Shown in pieces: positions 33,846 through 43,089 of a DNA stretch of 64,000 nucleotides. The notes beneath the pieces are model-generated. The model made no database searches, had not been told where the DNA came from, and saw nothing but the letters and a program-made list of their open reading frames with translations. Made by a program: the position numbers and the translations under genes. Source of the DNA: Paenibacillus barcinonensis (GTDB taxonomy: Bacteria > Bacillota > Bacilli > Paenibacillales > Paenibacillaceae); contig NZ_QJSW01000018.1 in assembly GCF_003217495.1 (NCBI RefSeq), positions 46,273 to 110,272 on the forward strand, given 5' to 3'. Positions within the stretch are counted from its first letter, which is position 1, and each line of letters begins with the position of its first letter.

Positions 33846-35450
33846 ATGAGCGAAATAAGTGATAAGATGATGAGTGAACAAATGATGAGTCCGCATATCA
33901 CCAATGCACTATGGATGGAGCAGGCTCAGCAATGGATTCCTAAGCTTTATGAGCAGAAAATATTTCCGAAGCAGCTGGTTCGTTCCGTATCGGATGTACA
34001 TGCCTTTCAAGGGTGGCGAATAGAGCCGGTCGCCCCGGTGGAAGCCATGTACGAGCAGGTGCTTCGTAAGGGGGACGAGATCACGCTGGATTTTGGTCAG
34101 CATCTCGTCGGTTATGTCACCCTGTCGCTGTTGAATGTGCGAAGCAATGCCGATGCTCCTTTACGTTTAAAGCTGACCTTTGGCGAGATGCCATGTGAGA
34201 TAGGGGAGGATTTTGCCACATATGAGGGCTGGCTCAGTCGTTCCTGGCTGCAGGATGAGATCGTTAATGTTGATGTGCTTCCGGGTACAATTACGCTGGA
34301 CCGCCGCTATGCTTTTCGTTATTTGAAGCTAGAAGTATTGGAAACGTCCATTCGGTATGATCTTCAGCTCAAGGATGTGTTCTGTACAACCGTAACGTCT
34401 GCTTCGATGGCTGCTGTAGCCCCACTGCCCGCGAGCACGGATCAGGAGCTGGTCCAGCTTGATCAAATATCCATTCATACCTTGCGTGATTGCATGCAAA
34501 CCGTGTTTGAGGACGGGCCGAAGCGTGACCGTCGCCTCTGGATCGGGGATCTGCGTTTGCAGGCTCTGGTCAATTACGAGACGTTTGGGCGCAATGATCT
34601 GGTGAAGCGTTGCTTGTATCTGTTTGCCGGGTCAAGGCTAGAAGGCGGGCAGGTAGGAGCGTGTCTGTATGAGAAGCCGCAGCCTTATGTGGACGACATT
34701 TATTTATATGACTACTCGCTGTTTTTCATCACTACACTATGGGACTATTACGAAGCAACGAAGGATCGGGATACCCTTGAGGCGCTGTGGCCTGTTGCTA
34801 GAGAGCAGATGGATATTGCGCTGAAGCGGCTGGATGCTCGTGGCATTGTGCAGGATGATGAGACGTGGTATTGCTTCCTGGATTGGCATGAGCAGCTGAA
34901 TAAGCAGGCGGGTGCACAGGCGGTGTTGATCTATGGTATGAAAAGAGGTCTATGCATTGCCCGTGAACTGGGGCTGACGGAGCATGAGCAACAGATTCAA
35001 GCGCAGATTCGACTTGCTGAAGAAGCGGCTCTGCGATTTTTATGGGATGAGGAACAAGGTTTCTTCATAAGTGGTGAACAGCGGCAGGTTTCGTGGGCAT
35101 CACAGGTATGGATGATTCTGGCTGAAGTGGTGGATGTGGAGGTGGCGCGTGCATTGCTGCAACGGTTGAAAGGTTATAACGAGGCGATTCCAATGAATAC
35201 GCCTTACATGATGCATCATTATGTGGAGGCACTGCTCCAGTGTGGACAAAAAGAGGACGCGTTGGAGCAGATCCGCACCTATTGGGGCGGTATGATCAAG
35301 GATGGAGCAGATACGTTCTGGGAGCTATATAATCCCGAAGACAAGACGTATTCACCATATGGCAGCAATCTGATTAACAGTTACTGTCATGCGTGGAGCT
35401 GTACACCGAGTTATTTCATTAGACGACATTTTGCTGTAACAGATAGCTGA
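33846..35450 (+). CDS. GH78-like alpha-L-rhamnosidase-related six-hairpin glycosidase
   Basis: The 534-aa protein lacks a signal peptide, so it acts in the cytoplasm on imported sugar. The N-terminal beta domain includes ITLDFGQHLVGYVTLSL. An (alpha/alpha)6 barrel follows from about residue 200, with DGPKRDRRLWIGDLRLQ, the counterpart of the DxPxRxERxGWxGD motif of GH78, and later WELYNPEDKTYSPYGSNLI and YCHAWSCTP. It starts after a perfect AAGGAGG site 14 bp from the permease. It is shorter than most rhamnosidases, and the exact linkage specificity is unknown. Confidence 0.75.
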   Translation: MSEISDKMMSEQMMSPHITNALWMEQAQQWIPKLYEQKIFPKQLVRSVSDVHAFQGWRIEPVAPVEAMYEQVLRKGDEITLDFGQHLVGYVTLSLLNVRSNADAPLRLKLTFGEMPCEIGEDFATYEGWLSRSWLQDEIVNVDVLPGTITLDRRYAFRYLKLEVLETSIRYDLQLKDVFCTTVTSASMAAVAPLPASTDQELVQLDQISIHTLRDCMQTVFEDGPKRDRRLWIGDLRLQALVNYETFGRNDLVKRCLYLFAGSRLEGGQVGACLYEKPQPYVDDIYLYDYSLFFITTLWDYYEATKDRDTLEALWPVAREQMDIALKRLDARGIVQDDETWYCFLDWHEQLNKQAGAQAVLIYGMKRGLCIARELGLTEHEQQIQAQIRLAEEAALRFLWDEEQGFFISGEQRQVSWASQVWMILAEVVDVEVARALLQRLKGYNEAIPMNTPYMMHHYVEALLQCGQKEDALEQIRTYWGGMIKDGADTFWELYNPEDKTYSPYGSNLINSYCHAWSCTPSYFIRRHFAVTDS

Positions 35451-35515
35451 TCTTTACAGAACAGATGCCATCCCTTTCAAGTATTCTATGATGAAGTCTC
35501 AGGATGCAGATATTC

Positions 35516-35546
35516 AGGTCAATCGGATAAATCCGATTGGCCTTTT
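35516..35546 (+). terminator. intrinsic terminator ending the sugar transporter operon
   Basis: AGGTCAATCGGAT (35516-35528) and ATCCGATTGGCCT (35531-35543) form a long stem with a 2-base loop, followed by a short T-tract. Confidence 0.8.
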
Positions 35547-35692
35547 ATCATTTTCACAGGATATTCTTTGCTTTCCCGGGAGCAGAACGGTAAACTGTTG
35601 CATACAAGTAGTATGATTTTCAGGTGCACCGGGATACAGGGCAATTTCCGGGCACTGTTGTTTATTTTCAGATAGATGTGGGGGAAGTCGCG

Positions 35693-37360
35693 TTGGAAAT
35701 GTTTACAATGCTGCTAGGTCTGTTTGAGCGGGCGGCGCTGCTGATTATCTTTTTATTCTTTCTGTCGCGTGTGCCGCGGTTCAGGCAGATATTGCAGAAG
35801 GGAAAGTTAAGAAAGCAGGAGTACGTTGCGGCTACACTGTTATTCTGTGCCTTTGCTATTTTTGGTACATATACAGGCATTAATGTGGAGGGTTCCTTGG
35901 TCAACGTACGGATTATTGCTATTCTGTCTGGTGGAATCCTGTTTGGCTCGCCTGTTGGCATGATTACAGGCATTGTCTCCGGGGTTCATCGGTACTTGAT
36001 CGATATGGATGGGATTACCGCGATTCCATGTCTGATCACAAGCATTCTTGCGGGTCTGGTGTCCGGTTACATTCATAAATACACGCCCAAATCCAAGCGC
36101 TGGATCATTGGTATTGGTGCAGGCATGATTATCGAAGCACTTACGATGCTGTTAATCCTTCTGTTTTCGTATCCTGATCCGTTAGGAGCAGACATCGTTT
36201 CGAAAATTGCCCTGCCGATGATTCTGGGTGAGGTGAACATTGGTCTGATCGTACTTCTGGTGCAGAGTGTGGAGGGGGAGAAGGAATTGATTGCAGGTCG
36301 TCAGGCCAAGCTGGCACTGGAGATCGCGAATAAAACATTGCCCTACTTCCGCTCGATTGATGAGAACTCACTCCGCAACGTATGCCGAATTATACAGGAG
36401 GATATTCAAGCTGATGCGGTGGCCATTACCGATACACGAAATGTGTTGGCTTATGTCGGTTTCGGGGAAGAGCGATATCATATTGGCAATGAGATTATTA
36501 GCGAGATGACCAAAAGCACGATATCCAGCGGGGAAATTATGATCAGCAACGATGTGACGGATGAGAAAACGCCTGATATCCACTCCCTGCTCATTATTCC
36601 ACTGAAGGAACGCGGTGAAGTAACAGGTGCGCTCAAAATCTATTACCGCAAAGCCTACAAAATAACGTATCCCCTGCAAACGATGGCTGTCGGTCTTTCC
36701 CAGATCATCTCCACCCAGATGGAGGTCTCACGCGTAGAGGAGATTAAGGCTGCGGCGAACAAGGCGGAGCTGCGCGCACTGCAGACCACGATTCATCCTC
36801 ATTTCTTGTTTAATGCGCTGAATGCAATTGCTTCGTCCATTCGCACGAAGCCGGACCGTGCACGGGAGCTGATAGTGAACCTCTCAGGTTATATGCGTTA
36901 CAATCTGGAGCTGTCGGACGAGTTAATTGATATTCATAAGGAACTGGAGCAGGTCCGCAATTATGTGGAGATTGAAAAAGCACGTTTTGGCAGCCGGCTA
37001 ACTGTGATCTATGAGATTGATGAAGTGGCGGTGCATATTCCGAGTCTGGTTATTCAGCCGCTTGTGGAAAATGCGATTATTCATGGCATCCTCAAGGTGA
37101 AAGGCCCCGGAACTGTACGGATTCGCGTGCAGGATTATCCTGATTTTGTTCGTGTCAGCGTAAGTGATACGGGCGCAGGCATCAGTCCCGATATTATAGA
37201 GAAGGTTTACCATGACCGCATGCCAGGCAATCAGATTGGGCTGTATAACGTGCATCGGCGGGTGAAGCTGATCTATGGACAAGGCTTGACAATTACAAGA
37301 CTTGAGCAGGGAACGGATATTTTATTTGATGTGCCCAAAGGAGATGTCATAACAAGGTGA
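35693..37360 (+). CDS. LytS/YpdA-family sensor histidine kinase
   Basis: The 555-aa sensor has the 5TM-LYT membrane domain (about 1-190; ILSGGILFGSPVGMITGIVSG), a GAF domain (about 210-345), and a His_kinase module with QTTIHPHFLFNALNAIAS. An HATPase follows (VIQPLVENAIIHGILK, DTGAGI). The TTG at 35693 sits 8 nt after GGGGG, and ATG 35699 is an alternative. LytS-type sensors in several bacteria respond to extracellular pyruvate. The LytTR regulator gene is 36 bp downstream and an OFA transporter follows, the same set as E. coli YpdA/YpdB/YhjX. Confidence 0.88.
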   Translation: MEMFTMLLGLFERAALLIIFLFFLSRVPRFRQILQKGKLRKQEYVAATLLFCAFAIFGTYTGINVEGSLVNVRIIAILSGGILFGSPVGMITGIVSGVHRYLIDMDGITAIPCLITSILAGLVSGYIHKYTPKSKRWIIGIGAGMIIEALTMLLILLFSYPDPLGADIVSKIALPMILGEVNIGLIVLLVQSVEGEKELIAGRQAKLALEIANKTLPYFRSIDENSLRNVCRIIQEDIQADAVAITDTRNVLAYVGFGEERYHIGNEIISEMTKSTISSGEIMISNDVTDEKTPDIHSLLIIPLKERGEVTGALKIYYRKAYKITYPLQTMAVGLSQIISTQMEVSRVEEIKAAANKAELRALQTTIHPHFLFNALNAIASSIRTKPDRARELIVNLSGYMRYNLELSDELIDIHKELEQVRNYVEIEKARFGSRLTVIYEIDEVAVHIPSLVIQPLVENAIIHGILKVKGPGTVRIRVQDYPDFVRVSVSDTGAGISPDIIEKVYHDRMPGNQIGLYNVHRRVKLIYGQGLTITRLEQGTDILFDVPKGDVITR

Positions 37361-37396
37361 TGATGGATATATGAAAGCGCACGATGGAGGTATTTC

Positions 37397-38218
37397 ATGA
37401 GAGCATTAATTGTGGAAGACGAAATTCCGGCTAGCGAGGAACTGAGTTATCTGATTCAGGAGCATAGCCGGATCAAGGTTGTGGACTGTCTGGAGGATGG
37501 CCTGGATGTGCTCAAGTTTCTACAGGAGCAGGAAGTCGATGTTATTTTTCTCGATATTAACATTCCTTCGCTGGATGGTATGATGCTGGCGCATCATATT
37601 GGCATGTTTGCACGCAAACCCTATATTGTATTTACGACGGCTTACAAGGAGCATGCGGCTGAAGCTTTTGAACTGGAGGCATTCGACTATATTCTGAAGC
37701 CTTACGATGAGAAACGGATCGCAGCCATGCTGCACAAGCTGGAGGCGACCTTCAAGCGGGACCGCGAGCAGAATGAGGGGATACAAGGTGGTGACCAGGC
37801 GCAGGCAAACGCAAATGCCCAGGGACATCAAGGGGCACAAGGATATGCTGCAGACCATGACCATGGATATGAACAGGACAACCAGACAGGAAAACGTATC
37901 AATCTGCTGCGCAATGAAAATATCATTGTCACCGATTCGGTGGATATCTATTATGCAGAAGCTCAAGAAAAGGTGACCAAGGTTTATACCAAAAACGGGG
38001 AGTTTACGATGCCTGTCAGCATATCCGATTTTCACAGCCGTTTGCCGCAGGATACTTTCTTCCGCTGTCATCGTTCCTATCTCGTGAATCTCTCCCAGAT
38101 TCGTGAGATTGTACCCTGGTTTAACAATACGTATTTGCTACGTCTGCGTGATTTGGAGGCGGAAGTGCCTGTCAGCCGTGGCAAGGTCAAAGAATTCAGG
38201 CAGCTCATGCGCATATAG
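37397..38218 (+). CDS. LytTR-type response regulator (LytT/YpdB-like)
   Basis: The 273-aa protein has a receiver (RALIVEDEIPASEEL; Asp in VIFLDINIPSLDG near residue 54; Lys in YILKPYDE). A flexible Gln/Gly/Asp-rich linker of about 45 residues (QGGDQAQANANAQGHQGAQG) follows. The C-terminal LytTR domain (about 175-270) has YYAEAQEKVTKVYT and FFRCHRSYLVNLSQI. The linker is longer and more repetitive than usual. A GGAGG site precedes the ATG. The candidate target site lies immediately after the gene. Confidence 0.9.
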   Translation: MRALIVEDEIPASEELSYLIQEHSRIKVVDCLEDGLDVLKFLQEQEVDVIFLDINIPSLDGMMLAHHIGMFARKPYIVFTTAYKEHAAEAFELEAFDYILKPYDEKRIAAMLHKLEATFKRDREQNEGIQGGDQAQANANAQGHQGAQGYAADHDHGYEQDNQTGKRINLLRNENIIVTDSVDIYYAEAQEKVTKVYTKNGEFTMPVSISDFHSRLPQDTFFRCHRSYLVNLSQIREIVPWFNNTYLLRLRDLEAEVPVSRGKVKEFRQLMRI

Positions 38219-38219
38219 C

Positions 38220-38250
38220 GGCAGTTCATTCCGTAATTGATGCAACTCAT
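38220..38250 (+). promoter_or_regulatory. candidate LytTR/YpdB-type direct-repeat operator
   Basis: GGCAGTTCAT (38220-38229) is followed after exactly 11 bp by TGCAACTCAT (38241-38250). As I recall it, the E. coli YpdB operator at yhjX is GGCATTTCAT, N11, GGCATTTCAT. A related CCCTTTCAT lies at 38273-38281, and a -10-like TATGAT at 38283-38288 with no good -35, as expected for an activated promoter. It is placed to drive the MFS gene at 38374. The repeat begins at the last base of the regulator stop codon. Confidence 0.6.
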
Positions 38251-38373
38251 GCTCCAAACGGCCGAATGAATCCCCTTTCATGTATGATTGGCTTGTGAAC
38301 AACGTTCCGCTTACCTCAGGTAGCATACAGGAATGTTCAACAGGTTCAAGACATCGGCAAAGGGGAGATTACG

Positions 38374-39684
38374 ATGAAAGCAGCTATTTCATCCGCTTCA
38401 TCAGCATCTGATTCAACCATGACATCATCTATAAAAATGAACCGCTGGCTTATTGTACTGGGTACGATTATTGTACAAATGGGGCTTGGCACAATTTACA
38501 CCTGGAGTTTATTCAATCAGCCATTGTCTGATCGTTTCGGATGGGACGTTAGCTCTGTGGCGATTACTTTTTCAATTACGAGCTTTGCTCTGGCATTTGC
38601 TACATTATTTGCAGGGCGGCTGCAAGAACGCTGGGGGCTTCAGCGCCTGATTCGTATAGCTGGTATCGTGCTCGGACTTGGGCTAATTCTTAGTTCACAG
38701 GTCAGCTCATTAACGTTGTTGTATCTGCTGGCAGGCTTTGTCGTTGGCTTCGCGGATGGTACAGCGTATATCACTTCCTTATCGAACCTGATCAAGTGGT
38801 TCCCTGAACGAAAAGGCCTGATCTCGGGTATTTCCGTTGGTGCCTTCGGTACGGGCAGCTTATTGTTCAAATATGTGAACTCTGCCTTGATCGGTGCGGT
38901 TGGTCCGGCGCAAGCGTTTATGTATTGGGGTATCATCGTTCTGCTTCTGATCGTTGCAGGATCATTCCTGATCCGTGAAGCGGTCGTTCGTGAGCAGACT
39001 CCGGTTAGTATCAAAGAAGGTGCTGGGGTGAGACCGGCAGAAGTCCCTCATGAATACACAGTCAAAGAAATGCTTCGTACGAAGGAAGCGTATATGCTAT
39101 TCGGTATTTTCTTCACGGCATGTATGAGCGGTCTATACCTGATCGGTATTGTCAAAGACATAGGTGTTCAGCTTGCAGGACTGGATATAGCGACAGCAGC
39201 GAACGCAGTGGCGATGGTTGCGATTTTCAATACGGCGGGCCGGATCATTCTGGGGGCCCTGTCGGACAAAGTAGGACGTATGAAGGTTATCGCAGGAGCG
39301 CTGCTGGTGACTGCTGTAGCTGTCATGACGCTGAGTCTCGTGCCACTGAACTTTGGTATCTTCTTCGCTTGTGTGGCAGCCATTGCCTTCTGCTTTGGTG
39401 GTAACATTACGGTGTTTCCAGCGATTGTAGCCGATTACTTCGGTTTGAAAAATCAAAGCAAAAATTATGGCGTAATCTATCAGGGATTCGGACTTGGCGC
39501 TCTGGCTGGGTCATTCATCAGCGCATTGCTGGGTGGCTTCCATCTCACCTTTATCGTGATCGCCGTGCTCTGTGCGGTGTCGCTGCTGATGGCTTTGATC
39601 ATCACCCCTCCGGGTTCAAACCGCCGGACAAGCGCCTCTCAGAAAAAGCAAATGCAATTGAACCCATCTTCACGTGCAAGTTAA
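38374..39684 (+). CDS. OFA-family MFS transporter (YhjX/OxlT-like)
   Basis: The 436-aa protein has 12 predicted TM helices. Opening motifs are MGLGTIYTWSLFNQPLSDRFGW, the OFA signature containing YTWS, then GRLQERWG (MFS motif A position), and ISVGAFGTGSLLF. OFA members carry oxalate, formate, lactate or pyruvate-like acids. E. coli YhjX is induced by pyruvate through YpdAB. Adjacency to a LytS/LytTR pair and the repeat upstream suggest the same logic here. An AGGGGAG site precedes the ATG. The first 20 residues are Ser/Ala-rich and probably disordered. Confidence 0.88.
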   Translation: MKAAISSASSASDSTMTSSIKMNRWLIVLGTIIVQMGLGTIYTWSLFNQPLSDRFGWDVSSVAITFSITSFALAFATLFAGRLQERWGLQRLIRIAGIVLGLGLILSSQVSSLTLLYLLAGFVVGFADGTAYITSLSNLIKWFPERKGLISGISVGAFGTGSLLFKYVNSALIGAVGPAQAFMYWGIIVLLLIVAGSFLIREAVVREQTPVSIKEGAGVRPAEVPHEYTVKEMLRTKEAYMLFGIFFTACMSGLYLIGIVKDIGVQLAGLDIATAANAVAMVAIFNTAGRIILGALSDKVGRMKVIAGALLVTAVAVMTLSLVPLNFGIFFACVAAIAFCFGGNITVFPAIVADYFGLKNQSKNYGVIYQGFGLGALAGSFISALLGGFHLTFIVIAVLCAVSLLMALIITPPGSNRRTSASQKKQMQLNPSSRAS

Positions 39685-39796
39685 ACCGTGGCATGCATCG
39701 TCGTGGTGCATGATGCAATTTTTGCTTAGCTTATTGAGCTGAACGAGGGCTGCCTTTAAAGATAGCATCCTTACAAAATAAATAAACATGACAGGC

Positions 39797-39823
39797 AAAC
39801 GGTCTCTGCTGAGATCGTTTTTT
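39797..39823 (+). terminator. intrinsic terminator after the OFA transporter
   Basis: CGGTCTC (39800-39806), a TGCT loop and GAGATCG (39811-39817) form a 7-bp stem with one wobble, followed by six T. The rest of the 377-bp gap up to 40061 has no recognisable gene or site. Confidence 0.75.
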
Positions 39824-40061
39824 GCTGTCGAAAAAGGCATGACCCATGCGGAATATTCCCTTGCTATATTTTTCATGGGGGAGCCATTGGGCATATCGGT
39901 ATCCGTAACTATGCTTCTGCATCCCGGCGATGTGCATTGCAACTGTGGCTTCTGTTATACTCAAGATGAGTCGGGGACATCGTGCACTTCGATGACGTGG
40001 CATGTTGATCAACAGCCGCTGCACAGTTACATTAAATGATGTATTCCAAGGAGGCACATTC

Positions 40062-40544
40062 ATGAATTTTTTGAAATACACAGAACCGGACTTTGAACAT
40101 TATTATGCACTGGTTTCCAATGAGGAAGTCATGAAACAGATTACCGAGCGTGCAATCCCCGAAGCGGAGGCTAAAACACAGTTCGACTCCATGCTGGACT
40201 ATAATCTTCGTTCATTGTGCGGGCATTACCGAGTAAATTTGCAGGATGATGCAGGTGTCGCTTATGCCAAATTAATTCAGGATGAGGATAATCCGTCGCG
40301 TGCGGAGATGGGGTACATGATTCTGCCGGAGCATTGGGGCAAAGGTCATGGAACAGCGATTGCGTCCCGTCTGATTATACAGGCTCAGGCCGCAGGCATT
40401 GAGTTGCTGTATGCCGTGATTGATCCTTCCAATGTGGCATCCCGTCAAATTTTGCTCAGACAGAACTTTGAATCGACGTGGACGGGAGACTATGATGGTT
40501 TGCCTGGTGAGATATTGGAGTTGAATCTGCGTCCTGGCAGATAA
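40062..40544 (+). CDS. GNAT family N-acetyltransferase
   Basis: The 160-aa protein shows the GNAT acetyl-CoA pocket: AEMGYMILPEHWGKGHGTAIASRLI (strand 4 and the Q/RxxGxG/A-type loop, here GKGHGT) and a late NVASRQILLRQNFE. The target amine is unknown. The ATG at 40062 follows AAGGAGG. Twenty in-frame upstream codons have no ribosome binding site. Single-gene unit with its own terminator. Confidence 0.88.
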   Translation: MNFLKYTEPDFEHYYALVSNEEVMKQITERAIPEAEAKTQFDSMLDYNLRSLCGHYRVNLQDDAGVAYAKLIQDEDNPSRAEMGYMILPEHWGKGHGTAIASRLIIQAQAAGIELLYAVIDPSNVASRQILLRQNFESTWTGDYDGLPGEILELNLRPGR

Positions 40545-40563
40545 GAGGTTGGGTTATTTCGTG

Positions 40564-40590
40564 AAAAGTCGCCGCCAAGCGACTTTTTTT
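40564..40590 (+). terminator. intrinsic terminator after the GNAT gene
   Basis: AAAAGTCGC (40564-40572) pairs with GCGACTTTT (40579-40587), followed by T to 40590. Confidence 0.85.
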
Positions 40591-40746
40591 ATTTTTGTAT
40601 CTGCCTCAGTGTTTTATATCTAATGAAGCAGGTTATTTTTCATCGACCATTAGAAAAGTATAATACGATATTCATGGGGTTAGATTAAGCTTTGTTGTAG
40701 TGCAATGTTGTCTTTGACCTTCAATCCAACTTATAAGGAGAGCGCC

Positions 40747-41913
40747 ATGATTACACCACTGGAGAAGATCTCCCATCCCCCGTTTAATCCAATCCATGAC
40801 AAGCTTTACAATCCACTTGAGCTGCTCAAGGGCTTTCAACCAGATAACGCACGCAGTCTGCTAACCACGCCGGATTTTCAGTGTTTTATATATTTTCATC
40901 AACAAGGAGGCACGACCCTCTCGGACCCTTATGCTGCCATGATGGAGGCTATGCATGACACATCGGTGGTGCGCGAGATGAATGCATTTCTCGCAACGGA
41001 GTTAGAGGCACGCCGTTTTCCTGTGGCCATCATGGGAGGACATCAGGAGAAGCGTGGAAGCACAGCATATCGTAAAGTAGCACGAATTGCCCAGAAACTA
41101 TCTGAATCCGGATTTGTTGTCGTTAGCGGAGGTGGCCCGGGTTGTATGGAAGCAACGCATTTGGGTGCTCTTCATGCAGGACAATCTGCGGACTCGCTTA
41201 CATCAGCAATTAATCATTTGGCCAAAGAACCCTACGATAAATTCCCCAAAAACATGCAGCATCTGATCGGTAAAGACGGGCGGTCCATTCATGAAGATTT
41301 GTTAAAAGAACTTCATGCGTGGATGCTTCCCGCGTGGGAAATCGTGAATGAACTCAAGGATCAGCTTACTCCGCTCAATCGTAGTCTGGCGTTGCCAACC
41401 TGGCATTATGGGCATGAACCTTTTACGCCGTTTGCTACTCACGTTGCTAAATATTTTCTCAATAGTATACGGGAAGATGTTCTCCTGACCCTGGCTTCTT
41501 GCGGTATCATTTTTTCGGAAGGAAGAGGTGGTACAATTCAGGAGGTGTTTCAGGATGCTGCCCATGTCTATTATCGTGATAAAGACGTTGATAGCAAGGC
41601 CCCGATTACTTCCATGCTGTTCCTCGATAGCAAGTTCTGGACCGTTCCAGATGTCCCGGATCAAGGACTTCACATGCCGGTGCTGGATTTGCTGTATCCC
41701 CTGTTTGTAGGGACGGAAAATATGACAGAAGAGGAATTCAAGCGTTATATCCGTGTAGTGGATGATGCGGATGAGGTGGTAGACATTATTATCAAAAATG
41801 CACATTCAGCGAGTCAGATCGTACACAAACTTGCCAGGATCGGTATTAGCAACATAGATTCGAAGCTCATGGCTGAACGAGCTGGAACGTTCATTCATCC
41901 AAGAAACATATGA
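40747..41913 (+). CDS. LOG-like Rossmann-fold nucleotide-binding protein
   Basis: The 388-aa protein has a lysine decarboxylase-like/LOG core. FPVAIMGGHQEKRGS and VVVSGGGPGCMEATHLGAL resemble the GGGPG.MEA motif, and IIFSEGRGGTIQEVFQDAA corresponds to the PGGxGTxxE phosphoribohydrolase motif. Flanking regions of about 90 residues N-terminal and 60 C-terminal are larger than in cytokinin-type LOG enzymes, closer in size to PpnN-like nucleosidases. Probable activity is hydrolysis of nucleoside monophosphates to base plus ribose-5-P. The motif here has Arg where the usual first Gly-Gly sits. AAGGAGAG precedes ATG 40747. A TATAAT lies at about 40660. Confidence 0.7.
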   Translation: MITPLEKISHPPFNPIHDKLYNPLELLKGFQPDNARSLLTTPDFQCFIYFHQQGGTTLSDPYAAMMEAMHDTSVVREMNAFLATELEARRFPVAIMGGHQEKRGSTAYRKVARIAQKLSESGFVVVSGGGPGCMEATHLGALHAGQSADSLTSAINHLAKEPYDKFPKNMQHLIGKDGRSIHEDLLKELHAWMLPAWEIVNELKDQLTPLNRSLALPTWHYGHEPFTPFATHVAKYFLNSIREDVLLTLASCGIIFSEGRGGTIQEVFQDAAHVYYRDKDVDSKAPITSMLFLDSKFWTVPDVPDQGLHMPVLDLLYPLFVGTENMTEEEFKRYIRVVDDADEVVDIIIKNAHSASQIVHKLARIGISNIDSKLMAERAGTFIHPRNI

Positions 41914-42028
41914 GCATACTTCCGTCTCCATTCGTGTGATTTCCCGTGCCGCCGGGTAATGAATAAGATAGAATGGGGATAGGCATCGTGCAGGATGCTT
42001 CTATAGACATAGGTGGAGGAGATGACAT

Positions 42029-42970
42029 ATGAGTGAATCAACGATGGACCGACTGAATGCCCTGCTGCCGGAGTGGCTGGAGACCAGCCGCTTGCATACA
42101 GGGCAGGGGAAGGTAGCTTCCTATATTCCTGAGCTGTTCAAAGCGTCGCAGGATGATCTCGGCATTCATATTATGGACGCTGAAGGAAATCATGTGTCTG
42201 CTGGCGATTGCGGTGTTCCTTTTACGATGCAAAGTATCTCTAAAGTGTTCACGCTGATTCTGGCTCTGATGGATCATGGAGAAGAGGCTGTCTTCTTTAA
42301 TGTAGGAAAAGAGCCAACGGGTGACGATTACGACTCGATGATCAAGCTGGAACTGGTTGAACCAGGTATTCCGTTTAATCCTCTTATTAATGCGGGTGCA
42401 ATAACCGTATCCTCCCTAGTTGGTGGTGACTGCAAGGAAGAGAAGTCCCGCCGAATTCTCGAATTTTTCCGCAAGCTCGCCCACAATGAACGGCTGGGTT
42501 ATAATGAAGACGTTTATCGCTCCGAATCCGAAAGTGGTCACCTGAACCGCTCACTCGCTTATTTTCTCAAACATAACGGTGTAATCAAGGATGATGTAGA
42601 AGATGTGCTTGCTGTGTACTTCCGCCACTGCTCTATTGAAGTGACCTGTGCGGATCTGGCCCGTATGGCACTTGTTCTCGCCTATAATGGAACGGATCCC
42701 ATTACGGGTGAAGAGCTTATTCCCCGTCGTTACGTTCAGATTGCCAAAACGTTCATGACCACCTGCGGAATGTACAATGCCTCTGGTGAATTTGCTATCG
42801 AGGTAGGTCTTCCGGCTAAAAGTGGTGTTTCCGGCGGTATTTTGACGCTCGTTCCGGGACAATTTGGCATCGGCGTGATCGGTCCGGCACTGAACCGCAA
42901 GGGCAACAGCCTTGCCGGTGTGCATCTGCTGGAGCGTCTGTCCAAGGAATTTGACTGGAGCTTCTTCTAA
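42029..42970 (+). CDS. glsA: glutaminase A
   Basis: The 313-aa serine-dependent glutaminase converts glutamine to glutamate and ammonia. The beta-lactamase-like active site is clear: Ser-x-x-Lys in FTMQSISKVFTL, INAGAI with the conserved Asn, the conserved Tyr in MYNASGEFA, and KSGVSGGIL near the end. GGTGGAGGAGA precedes the ATG. Family length is about 310. Single gene between the LOG-like gene and the convergent YolD/polymerase operon. Confidence 0.94.
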   Translation: MSESTMDRLNALLPEWLETSRLHTGQGKVASYIPELFKASQDDLGIHIMDAEGNHVSAGDCGVPFTMQSISKVFTLILALMDHGEEAVFFNVGKEPTGDDYDSMIKLELVEPGIPFNPLINAGAITVSSLVGGDCKEEKSRRILEFFRKLAHNERLGYNEDVYRSESESGHLNRSLAYFLKHNGVIKDDVEDVLAVYFRHCSIEVTCADLARMALVLAYNGTDPITGEELIPRRYVQIAKTFMTTCGMYNASGEFAIEVGLPAKSGVSGGILTLVPGQFGIGVIGPALNRKGNSLAGVHLLERLSKEFDWSFF

Positions 42971-43089
42971 ATTTAAAAGGCAAACATAGCATTCACCCAT
43001 ATAAGCAGTAGATGAATCAGATTCCGGGCGTTTTGCTTCTTTTGAACGAGGCTTTGCCCGGACATCGTTTTGTCGGCTGCTTTTTTATT

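Noticed and set aside
37370..37388. cre-like word ATGAAAGCGCACGATG before the LytTR regulator
   Set aside because: It fails the consensus at the conserved CA near the right end.
39788..40039. 83-codon frame between the OFA transporter and GNAT genes
   Set aside because: It starts at the terminator hairpin and has no ribosome site or recognisable sequence.
42971..43089. Terminator between glsA and the YolD gene
   Set aside because: CCGGGC and GCCCGG can pair, but the loop is about 25 nt and no T-run follows directly, so it was not listed.
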